Numbered from the stretch's first letter, positions 34,565-43,960 are shown. The stretch is 64,000 bases of DNA from Clostridium_F caseinilyticum (GCF_046127645.1 NZ_CP175919.1); one strand, 5' to 3'. Numbers and translations are program-made. Notes: generated by a model not told the origin, from the letters alone.

Positions 34565-36391
34565 TTATTCAACTGTAACTGACTTAGCTAAATTTCTTGG
34601 CTTATCTACATCGCGTCCTTTTAGCACTGCTACATAATAAGCTAATAATTGAAGAGGCACTACTGCAATAATACTTTGTAATATATCATTTGTTCTTGGT
34701 ATATAAATTATTTTATCTGCTACTTGTTCCGCTTCTTTATTTCCTTCTTGAGTTATAGCAATAACATGTGCTCCTCTTGATTTAACTTCTTTTATATTAG
34801 AAATACTTTTTTCAAATAAATCTGTTTGAGTCATTGTAGCTACTACTGGTGTATTTTCTTCAATAAGAGCTATAGTACCATGTTTTAATTCACCAGCAGC
34901 AAAAGCTTCTGCATGCATATAAGATATTTCTTTTATCTTTAATGAACCCTCTAATGAAAGATTATAATCTAATCCTCTTCCTATATAAAATGCATGTTCA
35001 TTGTCTTTTATTTCATTTGCTATTTCTTTTATTTCATCATGTTGATCAAGTATTTTTTGTACTTTCTCAGGTATAAGTTTTAATTCATTTATTATTTCAT
35101 TATAAAATTCTTCAGTTATTGTTCCTCTTTTTATACCCATATCTAGTGCAATCATATATAATGCTACAAGTTGAGTTGTGTATGCTTTAGTTGATGCAAC
35201 TGCTACTTCTGGTCCTGCCCAAGTGTAAAACACATCATCTGCTTCTCTAGCTATAGAAGATCCTACAACATTAGTGATAGCTAAAACTCTAGCTCCTTTT
35301 TCTTTTCCTTCTCTTACAACTGCTAAAGTATCTGCTGTTTCTCCAGACTGACTTACAACAATAATTAATGTCTTGTCATCTATAAATGGATTTCTATATC
35401 TAAATTCTGAAGCTACATCAGTTTCTACAGCTATTTTTGCAAATCTTTCAATAGCATATCTTCCTGTTATTCCTGCATTGTATGCAGTTCCACAAGCAAC
35501 TACATAAATTTTATTTATTTCATCTAAATCTTCTTTTGCTAGTTTTATATCATCTAATTTTATTTTACCATTTTCATCCAATCTTCTAACTAGGGTTTCT
35601 TTTATACCATTTGGCTGTTCATTTATTTCTTTTATCATGAAATGATCATATCCACCTTTTGATGCTGCTTCAACATCCCACATTACATGGAAAGGTTCCT
35701 TTGTAACCTCTTCTTCTTTTTCATTGTAAATTGTTACTTTGTCTTTTTCTAAAGTAACTACTTCTCCATTATCTAAGAAATATACATCTCTAGTATATTT
35801 TAAAATTGCTGGTACATCTGACGCAATAAAGTTTTCATTTTCTCCAATTCCTACTATTAGTGGACTATCTTTTCTTACAGCTATTAATTGTTCTGGATTA
35901 TCTTTGCAAACTACTCCTAATGCATAAGCTCCTCTTAATTTTTTTATAGCTTTAAATACTGCTTGTAATAAATCACCTTCATAGTAATGGTCAACTAAAT
36001 GAGCTATTACTTCAGTATCTGTTTCTGATTTAAATTTTACACCTTCAGAAACTAACCATTCTTTTATTTCCATATAATTTTCGATTATCCCATTATGAAC
36101 TACTGCAATTGTTTCATCCATATTTAAATGTGGATGTGAATTCACATCAGATGGTACACCATGAGTAGCCCATCTTGTATGTCCTATTCCTATAACTCCA
36201 TCCATAGGTTTAGTTTCTAAGTGATCACTTAATACTTTTAATCTGCCCTTATATTTTTGGCATTCTATTTCTTTTCCATCATTAACGGCAATTCCTGCAG
36301 AGTCATATCCTCTATATTCTAATTTTGATAATCCCTCTACAATTACATCACTTGCCTTTCTAAATCCTACGTAACCTACTATTCCGCACAT
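34565..36391 (-). CDS. glmS: Glutamine-fructose-6-phosphate aminotransferase (isomerising)
   Basis: 608 aa. The mature N-terminus CGIVGYVG supplies the nucleophile Cys2 of the glutaminase domain (about 1-220; GIGHTRWATHG). Two SIS isomerase domains follow (VVSQSGETADT, EVAVASTKAYTTQ), with the C-terminal KPRNLAKSVTVE. It makes glucosamine-6-phosphate, the first step to UDP-GlcNAc for the wall. A glmS ribozyme covers the leader, so the enzyme's product represses it by mRNA self-cleavage. glmM, the next enzyme, is 8 kb upstream on the same strand. Confidence 0.98.
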   Translation of the reverse strand: MCGIVGYVGFRKASDVIVEGLSKLEYRGYDSAGIAVNDGKEIECQKYKGRLKVLSDHLETKPMDGVIGIGHTRWATHGVPSDVNSHPHLNMDETIAVVHNGIIENYMEIKEWLVSEGVKFKSETDTEVIAHLVDHYYEGDLLQAVFKAIKKLRGAYALGVVCKDNPEQLIAVRKDSPLIVGIGENENFIASDVPAILKYTRDVYFLDNGEVVTLEKDKVTIYNEKEEEVTKEPFHVMWDVEAASKGGYDHFMIKEINEQPNGIKETLVRRLDENGKIKLDDIKLAKEDLDEINKIYVVACGTAYNAGITGRYAIERFAKIAVETDVASEFRYRNPFIDDKTLIIVVSQSGETADTLAVVREGKEKGARVLAITNVVGSSIAREADDVFYTWAGPEVAVASTKAYTTQLVALYMIALDMGIKRGTITEEFYNEIINELKLIPEKVQKILDQHDEIKEIANEIKDNEHAFYIGRGLDYNLSLEGSLKIKEISYMHAEAFAAGELKHGTIALIEENTPVVATMTQTDLFEKSISNIKEVKSRGAHVIAITQEGNKEAEQVADKIIYIPRTNDILQSIIAVVPLQLLAYYVAVLKGRDVDKPRNLAKSVTVE

Positions 36392-36434
36392 AAAAAATCC
36401 TCCTTAGATTATATTTAATAATTTAAGAAGAAAG

Positions 36435-36883
36435 TCCTCACTAAAGCTCTTTTGTAATCAGAATCACTTCCAATTTTTATTATAGCTTTTAGGGCTGTGA
36501 GCTCCCATAGGAAATCCGCCGAATTTTCGATACTCCTATATCCTCGTCAACTTAAGTGATACTCCAAATTTTTAATTTGGTTAGTAGAACTTACTCAGAT
36601 GCTAATCTGAGTTTCCTATATACACTCTAAATTTTCAATTTGGCTAGTGAAACTTACTCAGATGATAATCTGAGTTTCACCCATTAATCCAAATTTAAAA
36701 ATTAGTCAGTTAAGCTTGTTCAAATACTAATCTAACCTTACTTTACTATCATCAAAATTCAATTTCTCTAATAAAATTAATTAAATACAAACTTTAACTT
36801 TCATTTTTAATCTTGAGCATTGAATATAATTAAAGTATATAAATTAGACATTAATCTAAAGCTTTTACTTAAGTTCTGGCGCT
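36435..36883 (-). ncRNA. glmS ribozyme-riboswitch with oversized P1 loop
   Basis: On the minus strand AGCGCCAGAAC begins the ribozyme; cleavage is expected between A36883 and G36882. The core resumes with AAGTTGACGAGG, a TATCGA segment, TTCGGCGGAT and the GGGAGCTCACAGCCC region (about 36557-36480). P1 is AACTTAAGT (36866-36874) paired with ACTTAAGTT (36549-36557). About 310 nt separate the two strands, where known examples have a short loop. The pseudoknot and P4 region extends to about 36435. Glucosamine-6-phosphate is the known cofactor. Confidence 0.9.
36561..36738. repeat. Three tandem double-hairpin repeats inside the ribozyme P1 loop
   Basis: Units at 36561-36615, 36624-36678 and 36686-36738 (period about 62-63 bp). 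Each holds an AAATTT-type hairpin (unit 1: CCAAATTTTTAATTTGG) and a second stem CTCAGAT..ATCTGAG. Units 1 and 2 are close copies; unit 3 is degraded. The remaining loop (36739-36865) is plain AT-rich sequence. Confidence 0.9.
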
Positions 36884-36913
36884 TTTATAACTTTTTAACT
36901 TTCTTCCTAATAC

Positions 36914-36942
36914 ATTATAGCATTTTCATTTTTATTTGTTAA
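36914..36942 (-). promoter_or_regulatory. Sigma-A promoter of glmS
   Basis: -35 TTAACA (36937-36942), 17-bp spacer, -10 TATAAT (36914-36919). The expected start is about 25 nt before the ribozyme cleavage site, a normal arrangement. The rest of the gap to the aldolase gene (up to 37135) is AT-rich without clear features. Confidence 0.75.
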
Positions 36943-37135
36943 CTTAATTTTTTATGAATATTATATTATGTTTTTATTCATTTTACAGTTAAGCTTGATT
37001 TCTTATGAAAAATCAATATCTAACTTTAAAAGTGGTTTTCCATAATAATTATAAATATATATAAATTTAACACTTAAATATATAATATTGTAGCTATATA
37101 ATCAGTTCTATATATTATTAAAATCTTATTTTACA

Positions 37136-37813
37136 TTACAGCTCATTAGTTTTTACATCTTTACCATATTGCATTTCCCAATCATTTATAAAATTCTCCA
37201 CACTTAAATCTGTTGATGGATGATATATTAATTGCTTAATCAAACTTTCATTTACAGTTACACTATGAGCTCCTTTTAAACAAGAATTATGAATTTGTTC
37301 TGTGTTTTTAAAACTAGCAGCCAAAACCTTGGTATTAATATTGTAAATTTTAAATATACTTACTATATCAGAAACAACTTTAATACCATCTGCCATTAAA
37401 TTATCTATTCTATTTACATAAGGTGCAACAAATTCTGCTCCTGCCTTTGCTGCCATTAAGGCTTGTTGAGCTGTAAATATTGCAGTAGCTGTAATTTTAT
37501 ATCCTTTTTTACTAAGCTCCTTCATAGCTTTTATTCCTTGCTCAGTTACTGGCACTTTAATGTATAGGTTACCACCTATTTTTTCATTCAAATATATAGC
37601 CTCATCCACCATATCTTCTGCCTTAGAGCCTACTACTTGAACATGAAGCATTTTTTCTTTACCTATAACACTTCTTATTTCTTTTAGTATACCTAGAAAA
37701 TCTGTTTTTTCTTTTGATATTATAGTAGGATTAGTTGTCACCCCATCTAATGGATAAATATCATTTATATGTTTTATAGAATCTATATTAGCTGTATCTA
37801 AAAGCATTAACAT
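37136..37813 (-). CDS. Fructose-6-phosphate aldolase-like transaldolase
   Basis: 225 aa, the short single-domain transaldolase type. The Schiff-base Lys lies in NLYIKVPVTEQG (about 82-93). APYVNRID and VLAASFKN match E. coli fructose-6-phosphate aldolases FsaA/FsaB as well as TalC transaldolases. It is the last gene of the sorbitol operon, where fructose-6-phosphate is the product of sorbitol-6-phosphate oxidation. It could cleave F6P to dihydroxyacetone and glyceraldehyde-3-phosphate or act as a transaldolase; sequence alone does not decide. Confidence 0.88.
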   Translation of the reverse strand: MLMLLDTANIDSIKHINDIYPLDGVTTNPTIISKEKTDFLGILKEIRSVIGKEKMLHVQVVGSKAEDMVDEAIYLNEKIGGNLYIKVPVTEQGIKAMKELSKKGYKITATAIFTAQQALMAAKAGAEFVAPYVNRIDNLMADGIKVVSDIVSIFKIYNINTKVLAASFKNTEQIHNSCLKGAHSVTVNESLIKQLIYHPSTDLSVENFINDWEMQYGKDVKTNEL

Positions 37814-37830
37814 ATAAATATCCTCCTTTT

Positions 37831-38478
37831 TTATTTTATTAAATTTTCTATTACATTTTTAGCTCCTTTTAAATCCTTTTCAAAAGATATTATTTCTTTT
37901 GTACTTTTATCTTCCCATATACTGTTTATTGCAATAACCTTACATCCTGCAGCTATAGCTGATTTTATCCCATTTATAGAATCTTCCATAATAATTGTTT
38001 CTTCACTAGATGACCCTAATCTTTTCATGGCTTCTAAATAAGGCCAAGGATCTGGTTTTGATTTTTCCATTTCATCTCCTGGTAAAATAAACTTGAAATA
38101 CTCTATTATACCTAATTTTTTTAGTAAAGTTTCTGCTATTTCTCTATTACTACCTGTTGCTATTGCACATTTAATGTTTAATCTTTTTATATAATCCAAT
38201 AATTCATATACACCATTTATAGGTTCTAACTTTTCTAAAGCTATTTTTGTGTATAGTTTATTTCTCTTTTCTAGCAATTCATTTTCATCTTCTTCTAATT
38301 CATAATTACTGATTGTCCTTCTTATTACTTCAATCATACTCAGACCCATGCAAGAGTTATGAAAATCTTCAGTATAATCTTTATCATACTTTTTTAATAA
38401 AATTTTGCTAGTCTCAAAGGATAAAGGTTCTGTGTCTATTATTACTCCATCCATATCAAAAACTATTGTATTTAACAT
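37831..38478 (-). CDS. HAD-superfamily sugar phosphatase/phosphomutase
   Basis: 215 aa. HAD motif I is FDMDGVIIDTEPL (about 7-19), motif II IATGSNRE, with a late Lys and KPDPWPYLEAMKRL plus MEDSINGIKSA as motifs III/IV. The cap region resembles beta-phosphoglucomutase-like HADs. In the sorbitol operon it may hydrolyse or isomerise a sugar phosphate and prevent phosphosugar stress. It lies 24 nt after srlD and 17 nt before the aldolase gene. Confidence 0.85.
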   Translation of the reverse strand: MLNTIVFDMDGVIIDTEPLSFETSKILLKKYDKDYTEDFHNSCMGLSMIEVIRRTISNYELEEDENELLEKRNKLYTKIALEKLEPINGVYELLDYIKRLNIKCAIATGSNREIAETLLKKLGIIEYFKFILPGDEMEKSKPDPWPYLEAMKRLGSSSEETIIMEDSINGIKSAIAAGCKVIAINSIWEDKSTKEIISFEKDLKGAKNVIENLIK

Positions 38479-38502
38479 AATCTAATCTCCTAAAATCATA
38501 TT

Positions 38503-39288
38503 TTATCTCATTTCTTGCCCACCTGTAACATTTATAGCCTGTCCAGTCATATATGAAGCTTCTTCTGAACTTAAAAACAATACTAAATTGCTTACATCTT
38601 CATAAATGCATCCCCTTTTTAAAGGTACTTTATCTATATAGGCTTGTCTAACTTTTTCTTTAGGTATATTTAATTTTTGGGCATACTGTTCGTATAAACC
38701 ATTTTTCCACATAGGTGAGTCCAACAAATTACCTGGACAGACTGCATTAACTCTTATTCCATCCTCTGCTAAATCTAATGCTAAACTTTGAGTTAATCCT
38801 ATAGCTCCAAATTTTGATGCAGAATAAGCACAATTATGCAAGCTTCCTTTTTTACCTGACTTAGAATTTATCTCTATAATAACACCTTGTTTTCTCTTTA
38901 TCATCTCCTTTGCAGCCTCTTTTGCACATAAAAAATATCCTGTTAAATTTACATTTAATATATTATCCCACTTTTCTTTAGACATCTCAGTAATTTTTGT
39001 ACTATAAACTACTCCAGCATTGCAAACTAAAATATCTATTTTTCTAAAATTATCCAATGTATTTTTTATAAGATTTTTAACTTCTGCTTCTTTACACACG
39101 TCAACTTTAACTGCTATGGATTTTACTTTATATTTATCTATTATGTTTTGAGATACTTTGTTAGCCTGTTCATAGTTTATATCTGCAATTACTATATTAG
39201 CACCTTTTTTAGCAAAGCTATAAGCAATGTGTTCTCCTAAGCTTTGAGCTCCTCCTGTTATTATAACAGTTTTTTCGTTTAAATTCAC
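38503..39288 (-). CDS. srlD: Sorbitol-6-phosphate 2-dehydrogenase (SDR family)
   Basis: 261 aa short-chain dehydrogenase. The cofactor motif TGGAQSLGEHIA (about 11-22) and catalytic S...YSASK (about 142-160; YSASKFGAIG) are present, with the tail TGQAINVTGGQEMR typical of SrlD-like enzymes. It oxidises sorbitol-6-phosphate to fructose-6-phosphate with NAD+. It sits directly after the PTS IIA gene srlB, the classic srl/gut order. Confidence 0.9.
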   Translation of the reverse strand: MNLNEKTVIITGGAQSLGEHIAYSFAKKGANIVIADINYEQANKVSQNIIDKYKVKSIAVKVDVCKEAEVKNLIKNTLDNFRKIDILVCNAGVVYSTKITEMSKEKWDNILNVNLTGYFLCAKEAAKEMIKRKQGVIIEINSKSGKKGSLHNCAYSASKFGAIGLTQSLALDLAEDGIRVNAVCPGNLLDSPMWKNGLYEQYAQKLNIPKEKVRQAYIDKVPLKRGCIYEDVSNLVLFLSSEEASYMTGQAINVTGGQEMR

Positions 39289-39307
39289 AGTACACCTCCT
39301 TTTTTAA

Positions 39308-39673
39308 CTAAGGTCTTTCAATTTCTAATACAGTTCCTTCTTTTATTTCTTTTATTTCTTTATCTTCTAAATATAAACTTCCTGGTAATTCTGCATTTGT
39401 ACTTCCATCAAATCTTACACAAATATGTCCTAAATCACGTAGATTTTTGTGAACTTCATCTCCTACAGCAGTTATTTTATATTCTTCTCCATCAATTTTA
39501 AAAACATCTCCTACTTGTATTTCATCATTTAATTCATTTTTACCATGAAGTACGCAATAATCTGCTAATTCTTCTGGAGCATTATCTTTAAATAATATTA
39601 CCATTTTTTCACCATAAAATTCTTCTACCATAACTCCTAATTTATTTACCTCTGTATTATATATTGTTTTCAT
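39308..39673 (-). CDS. srlB: PTS glucitol/sorbitol enzyme IIA
   Basis: 121 aa. The family motif with phospho-accepting His lies in ADYCVLHGKNEL (about 36-47), followed by GDVFKIDGEEYKITAVGDEVHKNLRDLGH. It takes phosphate from HPr (charged by PtsI, whose gene is at the other end of the window) and passes it to SrlE. A 218-nt gap with a hairpin separates it from srlE, which would let its expression differ. Confidence 0.92.
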   Translation of the reverse strand: MKTIYNTEVNKLGVMVEEFYGEKMVILFKDNAPEELADYCVLHGKNELNDEIQVGDVFKIDGEEYKITAVGDEVHKNLRDLGHICVRFDGSTNAELPGSLYLEDKEIKEIKEGTVLEIERP

Positions 39674-39840
39674 AATATCTCCTCCTATTTTTAAACTACT
39701 CTTATTAATTTAACCTTTTATATTATTTTAATTACATATAAAACAAATAATATACATTCAATTATATATTTATTTAAATAATTTAAATATATCGAACTAT
39801 TATTATACAAAGTAAAAATTAATTTACATTATTTAAATAT

Positions 39841-39873
39841 AAGAATAAAAGGCTGTAATCCTTTTATTCTTAT
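39841..39873 (-). terminator. Internal hairpin between srlE and srlB
   Basis: AAGAATAAAAGGATTACAG pairs into CCTTTTATTCTT; ATATTTAAAT follows on the minus strand, a weak tail. It may be a partial terminator or a processing and stability element inside the operon. Confidence 0.6.
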
Positions 39874-39891
39874 ATTATATTTTAATCTAAT

Positions 39892-40896
39892 TTATTTAGC
39901 ATATAATCCAAAGCTAGCAAGCCATGCAATAAACACTGATGTTGGGCCTGTTAAAAATCTTGAATATAAAACAGATGGAACCCCAACTTCTACTGTTTCT
40001 GGTTCCGCTTCTGCAAGACCAAGACCTACTGGTATAAAGTCACATGCTGCTTGAGAGTTTATTGCAAACAATGCTGGTAATGCTAAATGTGGTGGTATAT
40101 TACCTTTACCAATTTCAACACCAATTAAAACACCTATAACTTGCGCTATAACCGCACCAGGTCCTAAGAATGGTGACAATAATGGGAATGAGCATATAGC
40201 TGATAGTAATACTAATCCTGGTAAGCTACCTGCTAATGGAGATAATACTGATGCAAATGCATCCCCTATACCTGATTTTAATATTATACCTATTAGCATA
40301 CATACAAATGCCATGAATGGTAATATAGTTTTTATAACAGTATCTATAGTATCACGACCAGCTTGGTATAACATTCCTACGAAATTACCAAGAGCCATAC
40401 CTATTTTAGTCATTATACCTCTATCAGATTGTTGAGTTATCTTTTTAGTTGTGTCATATTTTGGTTTCTTAACTTCTTCTTTTTGTTCATTTTTTTCATA
40501 AACGTTTTCACTGCTTTCAGAAGAATCCACTAATTCGATATTCTTAACCTTTACAGAAGATACATATATATCTGCTTTTATATATTCAGCTAATGGACCA
40601 CTTGGTCCTGCTGGCATTAAGTTTATAGTTGGTATACCTTTTTTAGGATACAATCCACATCTTAATGTTCCACCACAATCTATTATTACACAAGCGATTT
40701 CATCATCTGGTACCTTTGTTTTAAATCCGTCTACTAATTCACAGCCTGTAAGTTCTTCTAATTTTGTTGCTACCTCTGAAATAACTCCTCCAGTTATATT
40801 AACTATTTTATTTCTTTTTTCTGTTGGAACTATTGTTAGAGGACCTCCAAATCCACCGTTTCCTGCACTAACTTTTATTGCATTATACTTTGCCAT
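39892..40896 (-). CDS. srlE: PTS glucitol/sorbitol enzyme IIB(C2)
   Basis: 334 aa. The N-terminal IIB domain (about 1-115) holds the phosphorylated cysteine in IIDCGGTLRCGLYPKKGIPT. A charged linker follows, then a membrane domain with about five helices (SGIGDAFASVLSPLAGSLPGLVLLSA, GPGAVIAQVIGVLIGVEIGKG). With SrlA it forms the sorbitol-specific permease that imports sorbitol as sorbitol-6-phosphate. It starts 11 nt after srlA. Confidence 0.93.
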   Translation of the reverse strand: MAKYNAIKVSAGNGGFGGPLTIVPTEKRNKIVNITGGVISEVATKLEELTGCELVDGFKTKVPDDEIACVIIDCGGTLRCGLYPKKGIPTINLMPAGPSGPLAEYIKADIYVSSVKVKNIELVDSSESSENVYEKNEQKEEVKKPKYDTTKKITQQSDRGIMTKIGMALGNFVGMLYQAGRDTIDTVIKTILPFMAFVCMLIGIILKSGIGDAFASVLSPLAGSLPGLVLLSAICSFPLLSPFLGPGAVIAQVIGVLIGVEIGKGNIPPHLALPALFAINSQAACDFIPVGLGLAEAEPETVEVGVPSVLYSRFLTGPTSVFIAWLASFGLYAK

Positions 40897-40907
40897 AATT
40901 ACACCTC

Positions 40908-41453
40908 CTAAAGTGAAATTTTTGTAGATAACTTAACATTTTGTTGTTTTTCTACATAAGAAGTTGTGAAATCTGTAATCCAACCTCTAAGGAAATTTGT
41001 AACTATACCAACTAAGAAATACCTAACTGCTAAATCTGTTGTTGATAATCCCAATTGTGTTATACCATTTGCTATACCTAAAAATACAAATAGTTCTGCT
41101 GGATTTATATGTGGGAATAAACCATTCATTGTATGACAAGAATATGATGCCGCTGCATAATAACTTGGTTTATATTTTTCTGGCAAAAACTTACCTAATG
41201 ATAATGTCATTGGGTTACAGAAAAAGAATGTTCCCATTACTGGTAATATTAAATATCTAGTTATTGGATTAGCTGAACTTTTTTTAGCTAACTTTTCTAT
41301 TCTTTCTTCTCCAACTATTCTTATTAAAGCATTCATTGCAACTAGAAGCATAATTAATGTAGGTATTATATCTTTTGCCATACCCATAAAAGTATTTCCG
41401 CCTTCTTGAAATAAACCTATAAAACCTTTTGCTAAATTAGTTAAAAAATCCAT
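40908..41453 (-). CDS. srlA: PTS glucitol/sorbitol enzyme IIC
   Basis: 181 aa with four or five transmembrane helices. The hallmark stretch GTFFFCNPMTLSLGKFLPEKYKPSYYAAASYSCHTMNGLFPHINPAELF (about 74-122, cited in part) is nearly invariant in GutA/SrlA proteins. It forms half of the membrane channel with SrlE. AAAAGGAGATGAATAT precedes the ATG. It follows gutM by 45 nt. Confidence 0.93.
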   Translation of the reverse strand: MDFLTNLAKGFIGLFQEGGNTFMGMAKDIIPTLIMLLVAMNALIRIVGEERIEKLAKKSSANPITRYLILPVMGTFFFCNPMTLSLGKFLPEKYKPSYYAAASYSCHTMNGLFPHINPAELFVFLGIANGITQLGLSTTDLAVRYFLVGIVTNFLRGWITDFTTSYVEKQQNVKLSTKISL

Positions 41454-41498
41454 ATATTCATCTCCTTTTTAAATAAAGTTTTTTTATTGATCCAATTA

Positions 41499-41891
41499 TT
41501 AATTAGAATCAATCTCCTCCTTTGCTTTGTAGTATTCATTATAATTTTTTATCCCATCTTGTATTGCCAAAGTTGTCTGCTCATCTAAATTTTTCAATAT
41601 ATTAGGATTTATGCTATGGAGATTTTGATTATTCAAAATCTCCATAGTCTTAAATCTAGCTAAAATAGTAATTCCTTTCATAATCCTGCTCTCAATTATA
41701 GAGCAATTATCATCAATAGCAATTAGTATTACTGATCCTCTTTTTACACGTCCTCTATTTTTACCTATTACTACTCTTCCTTTTTCTCTAAGTTCTTTAA
41801 AGTTTTTATTAAAATCTTTAAATTGCAAAAACCCTAATGCAGTTTGTAGAAGCCATGCAAGTCCAATAACAATTACTATTTTTATAAACAT
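41499..41891 (-). CDS. gutM: GutM-type glucitol operon activator
   Basis: About 130 aa from the ATG at 41891 (MFIKIVIVIGLAW), chosen for the AGAGGTGAATTT site before it; the frame also opens at 41915. It has an N-terminal membrane segment (about 2-20), then LQFKDFNKNFKELREKGRVVIGKNRGRVKRGSVILIAID, characteristic of GutM. In E. coli GutM activates the glucitol operon. Its start overlaps no gene but lies 13 nt after the dehydrogenase stop. A membrane-anchored activator is unusual and its mechanism is unclear. Confidence 0.85.
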   Translation of the reverse strand: MFIKIVIVIGLAWLLQTALGFLQFKDFNKNFKELREKGRVVIGKNRGRVKRGSVILIAIDDNCSIIESRIMKGITILARFKTMEILNNQNLHSINPNILKNLDEQTTLAIQDGIKNYNEYYKAKEEIDSN

Positions 41892-41904
41892 AAATTCACC
41901 TCTA

Positions 41905-42954
41905 CTATATTTCAACTAGAACCTTATTATAATTAATTTCTTTGTTAAACATCTTATGGAAATATCCTGGTAACTCTTCAAGTTTAATTTTATGAGATAT
42001 CATTGGTTTAAACACTATTTGTCCTTTTTCCATAAAATCTAATGTAGATCTCCAAGCTATTCCTGGGAAAGGAGCTGCATATGAATTCCATGAACCTTGT
42101 AATGTAAGCTCTCCACGCATTATTTTATCAAAAGTCTTTTCACTGAATTTTAATTCATCATGTGATATTCCTAAAAAAACAACCTTTCCACGTTTTCTAC
42201 ACATAAGTACTGCTTGTTCTTGTGTAATTTTTATTCCTGCAGTTTCTACTACGGCTTCTACTCCACCATTAGTAATTTCTAATACTTTTTGAACTGCATT
42301 GCATTCTTTACTATTTACTACAATATCTGCACCTAATTCTTTAGCTAATTTAAGTTTATCTTCTAAAACATCTATAGCTATTACCTTAGAAGCTCCAAAT
42401 ATTTTTGCCCATTGAATAGCAAATTGTCCTATAGGTCCACAACCGACTACTGCTACTGTATCGCCAACTTTTATTCCTGCCTTGGTCATTGCTTGATATG
42501 ATATAGATGCTGGTTCTATTCCTGCTGCTGTTTCATAGTCTAAATCTTTTGGAAGTATTAATATGTTTTCTTTTGGAACTCTAACATACTCTGCGAATCC
42601 TCCATCATTTCTAGAACCTAAAAATTCATAAGTTTCACATAATGCGAAATTACCTTTTTTACAAAATTCACATTCACCGCAGGGTATTAATGGTGCTACT
42701 GTTACTCTTTCTCCTACTTTTATGTCATCTACATTATTTCCAATTTCAACTACTTGTCCTGAAAATTCATGTCCTGTTATTGTTGGATAATGATATGCTC
42801 CACTTACCATAGCTCTTGGCATATCTGAACCACATATACCAACATATTTAACTTTTACTAATACATCATCTGCACCTATAGTAGGTATATTTACATCCTC
42901 GTATCTTAGATCTTTAATTCCATGTAAAGCTACTGCTTTCATTTTTCCTTCCAT
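41905..42954 (-). CDS. Zinc-dependent polyol(-phosphate) dehydrogenase, GatD/SorDH-like
   Basis: 349 aa medium-chain dehydrogenase. Catalytic zinc ligands lie in GICGSD and GHEFSGQVVEIG; the four structural cysteines are in PCGECEFCKKGNFALC (about 89-104); the Rossmann motif is VGCGPIGQFAIQWAK (about 170-184). It resembles galactitol-1-phosphate 5-dehydrogenase and L-iditol dehydrogenases. It is the first enzyme gene of the sorbitol operon, so the operon has two dehydrogenases (MDR and SDR); it may act on another hexitol phosphate. An ATGGAAGGAAAA start follows the regulator gene by 34 nt. Confidence 0.85.
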   Translation of the reverse strand: MEGKMKAVALHGIKDLRYEDVNIPTIGADDVLVKVKYVGICGSDMPRAMVSGAYHYPTITGHEFSGQVVEIGNNVDDIKVGERVTVAPLIPCGECEFCKKGNFALCETYEFLGSRNDGGFAEYVRVPKENILILPKDLDYETAAGIEPASISYQAMTKAGIKVGDTVAVVGCGPIGQFAIQWAKIFGASKVIAIDVLEDKLKLAKELGADIVVNSKECNAVQKVLEITNGGVEAVVETAGIKITQEQAVLMCRKRGKVVFLGISHDELKFSEKTFDKIMRGELTLQGSWNSYAAPFPGIAWRSTLDFMEKGQIVFKPMISHKIKLEELPGYFHKMFNKEINYNKVLVEI

Positions 42955-42988
42955 TTTATAAGACTCCCTTCAAAGTTTTAAATTATAT

Positions 42989-43960
42989 TTATTTTTTATT
43001 TTTAGTAAATTGCTCATATAACTTTAATACTGTTTCTGCTGTTTCATTATTAGTTATTAAAACATTTACAAAGCCGCCATTTAAAGCCCCTAAAATAGAC
43101 CAAGCTTTTTCTGCGGATTCTGCTATGCCTATGGAATATTCCATTTTTTTTAATTTCTCTAATTCTACACTTATTATTCTATCTTTTAGTTTCTCATCAA
43201 CTATATTTCCACTTATATCAAAAAATCTTGAACATATATCTCCTACAGCATCAACATCTCTTAGCAAGCGTATATCTTCGCCTCCAAAGTATCCACTCCA
43301 AATTAAATTGTTACCTTTAAGTGGAGCTCCAATTCCTACAACTGCCTTATTAACCTTATCCCATAATTCTAATATTCCTTTAAAATTGCTATCATTCATA
43401 ATGGCTTCTTTTGTGGCTTTTTCTGCAGTTATTGCTGGTGCATAAAAATAATGTCCTTTTGCCTTAAATTCATCGCTGACCTTGGAAACTATAGTATTAA
43501 CATGATATTTATTATCCATATCACTAGGTGGTCCTCCTACTAGAGGTACTATATTAGCTGATACATTTTTACAATCTTTTAATGTATTCGCTACTTCTCC
43601 AACAGATTTTCCCCAAGCAAATCCTAGTATATCTCCATCCCTTACTATCCTTTTTAAAAATTCACTTCCTGCTTGGCCCAATTTTTTAAACCTAACACTT
43701 TCAACTTCATCTTCATCTGTTGGTATAACTATAGCTTCTTTTAAATTAAAAATCTTTTCTAGAGTATCTTCTAATTGAAAACATCCATCAAAATTGCTTT
43801 TTATATTTATAGTAACGATGCCTTCTTCTCTAGCTTTCTTTAACATTCTACTTATAGTTGTTCTATATTGTCCTAATCGTTTTGCAATTTCAGATTGTGT
43901 CATATTATCAATGTAGTACATTTGTGCAACTTTATATAAAATTCTATCATCATATTTCAT
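42989..43960 (-). CDS. SorC/DeoR-type sugar-binding transcriptional regulator
   Basis: 323 aa. N-terminal HTH (about 5-50; KVAQMYYIDNMTQSEIAKRLGQYRTTISRMLKKAREEGIV, cited in part) and a C-terminal sugar-phosphate-binding domain (about 60-315; GILGLAW-like DGDILGFAWGKSVGEVA, VPLVGGPP). This is the SorC family, whose effectors are phosphosugars such as sorbitol- or fructose-phosphates. It heads the sorbitol operon and probably autoregulates it through the dyad at 44037-44050. Confidence 0.9.
   Translation of the reverse strand: MKYDDRILYKVAQMYYIDNMTQSEIAKRLGQYRTTISRMLKKAREEGIVTINIKSNFDGCFQLEDTLEKIFNLKEAIVIPTDEDEVESVRFKKLGQAGSEFLKRIVRDGDILGFAWGKSVGEVANTLKDCKNVSANIVPLVGGPPSDMDNKYHVNTIVSKVSDEFKAKGHYFYAPAITAEKATKEAIMNDSNFKGILELWDKVNKAVVGIGAPLKGNNLIWSGYFGGEDIRLLRDVDAVGDICSRFFDISGNIVDEKLKDRIISVELEKLKKMEYSIGIAESAEKAWSILGALNGGFVNVLITNNETAETVLKLYEQFTKNKK

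Noticed and set aside
36561..36738. Regular repeats that could be mistaken for a CRISPR array
   Set aside because: Only three units, each an internal double hairpin, period about 62 nt with near-identical inter-unit parts; no cas genes. They lie inside the glmS ribozyme P1 loop.
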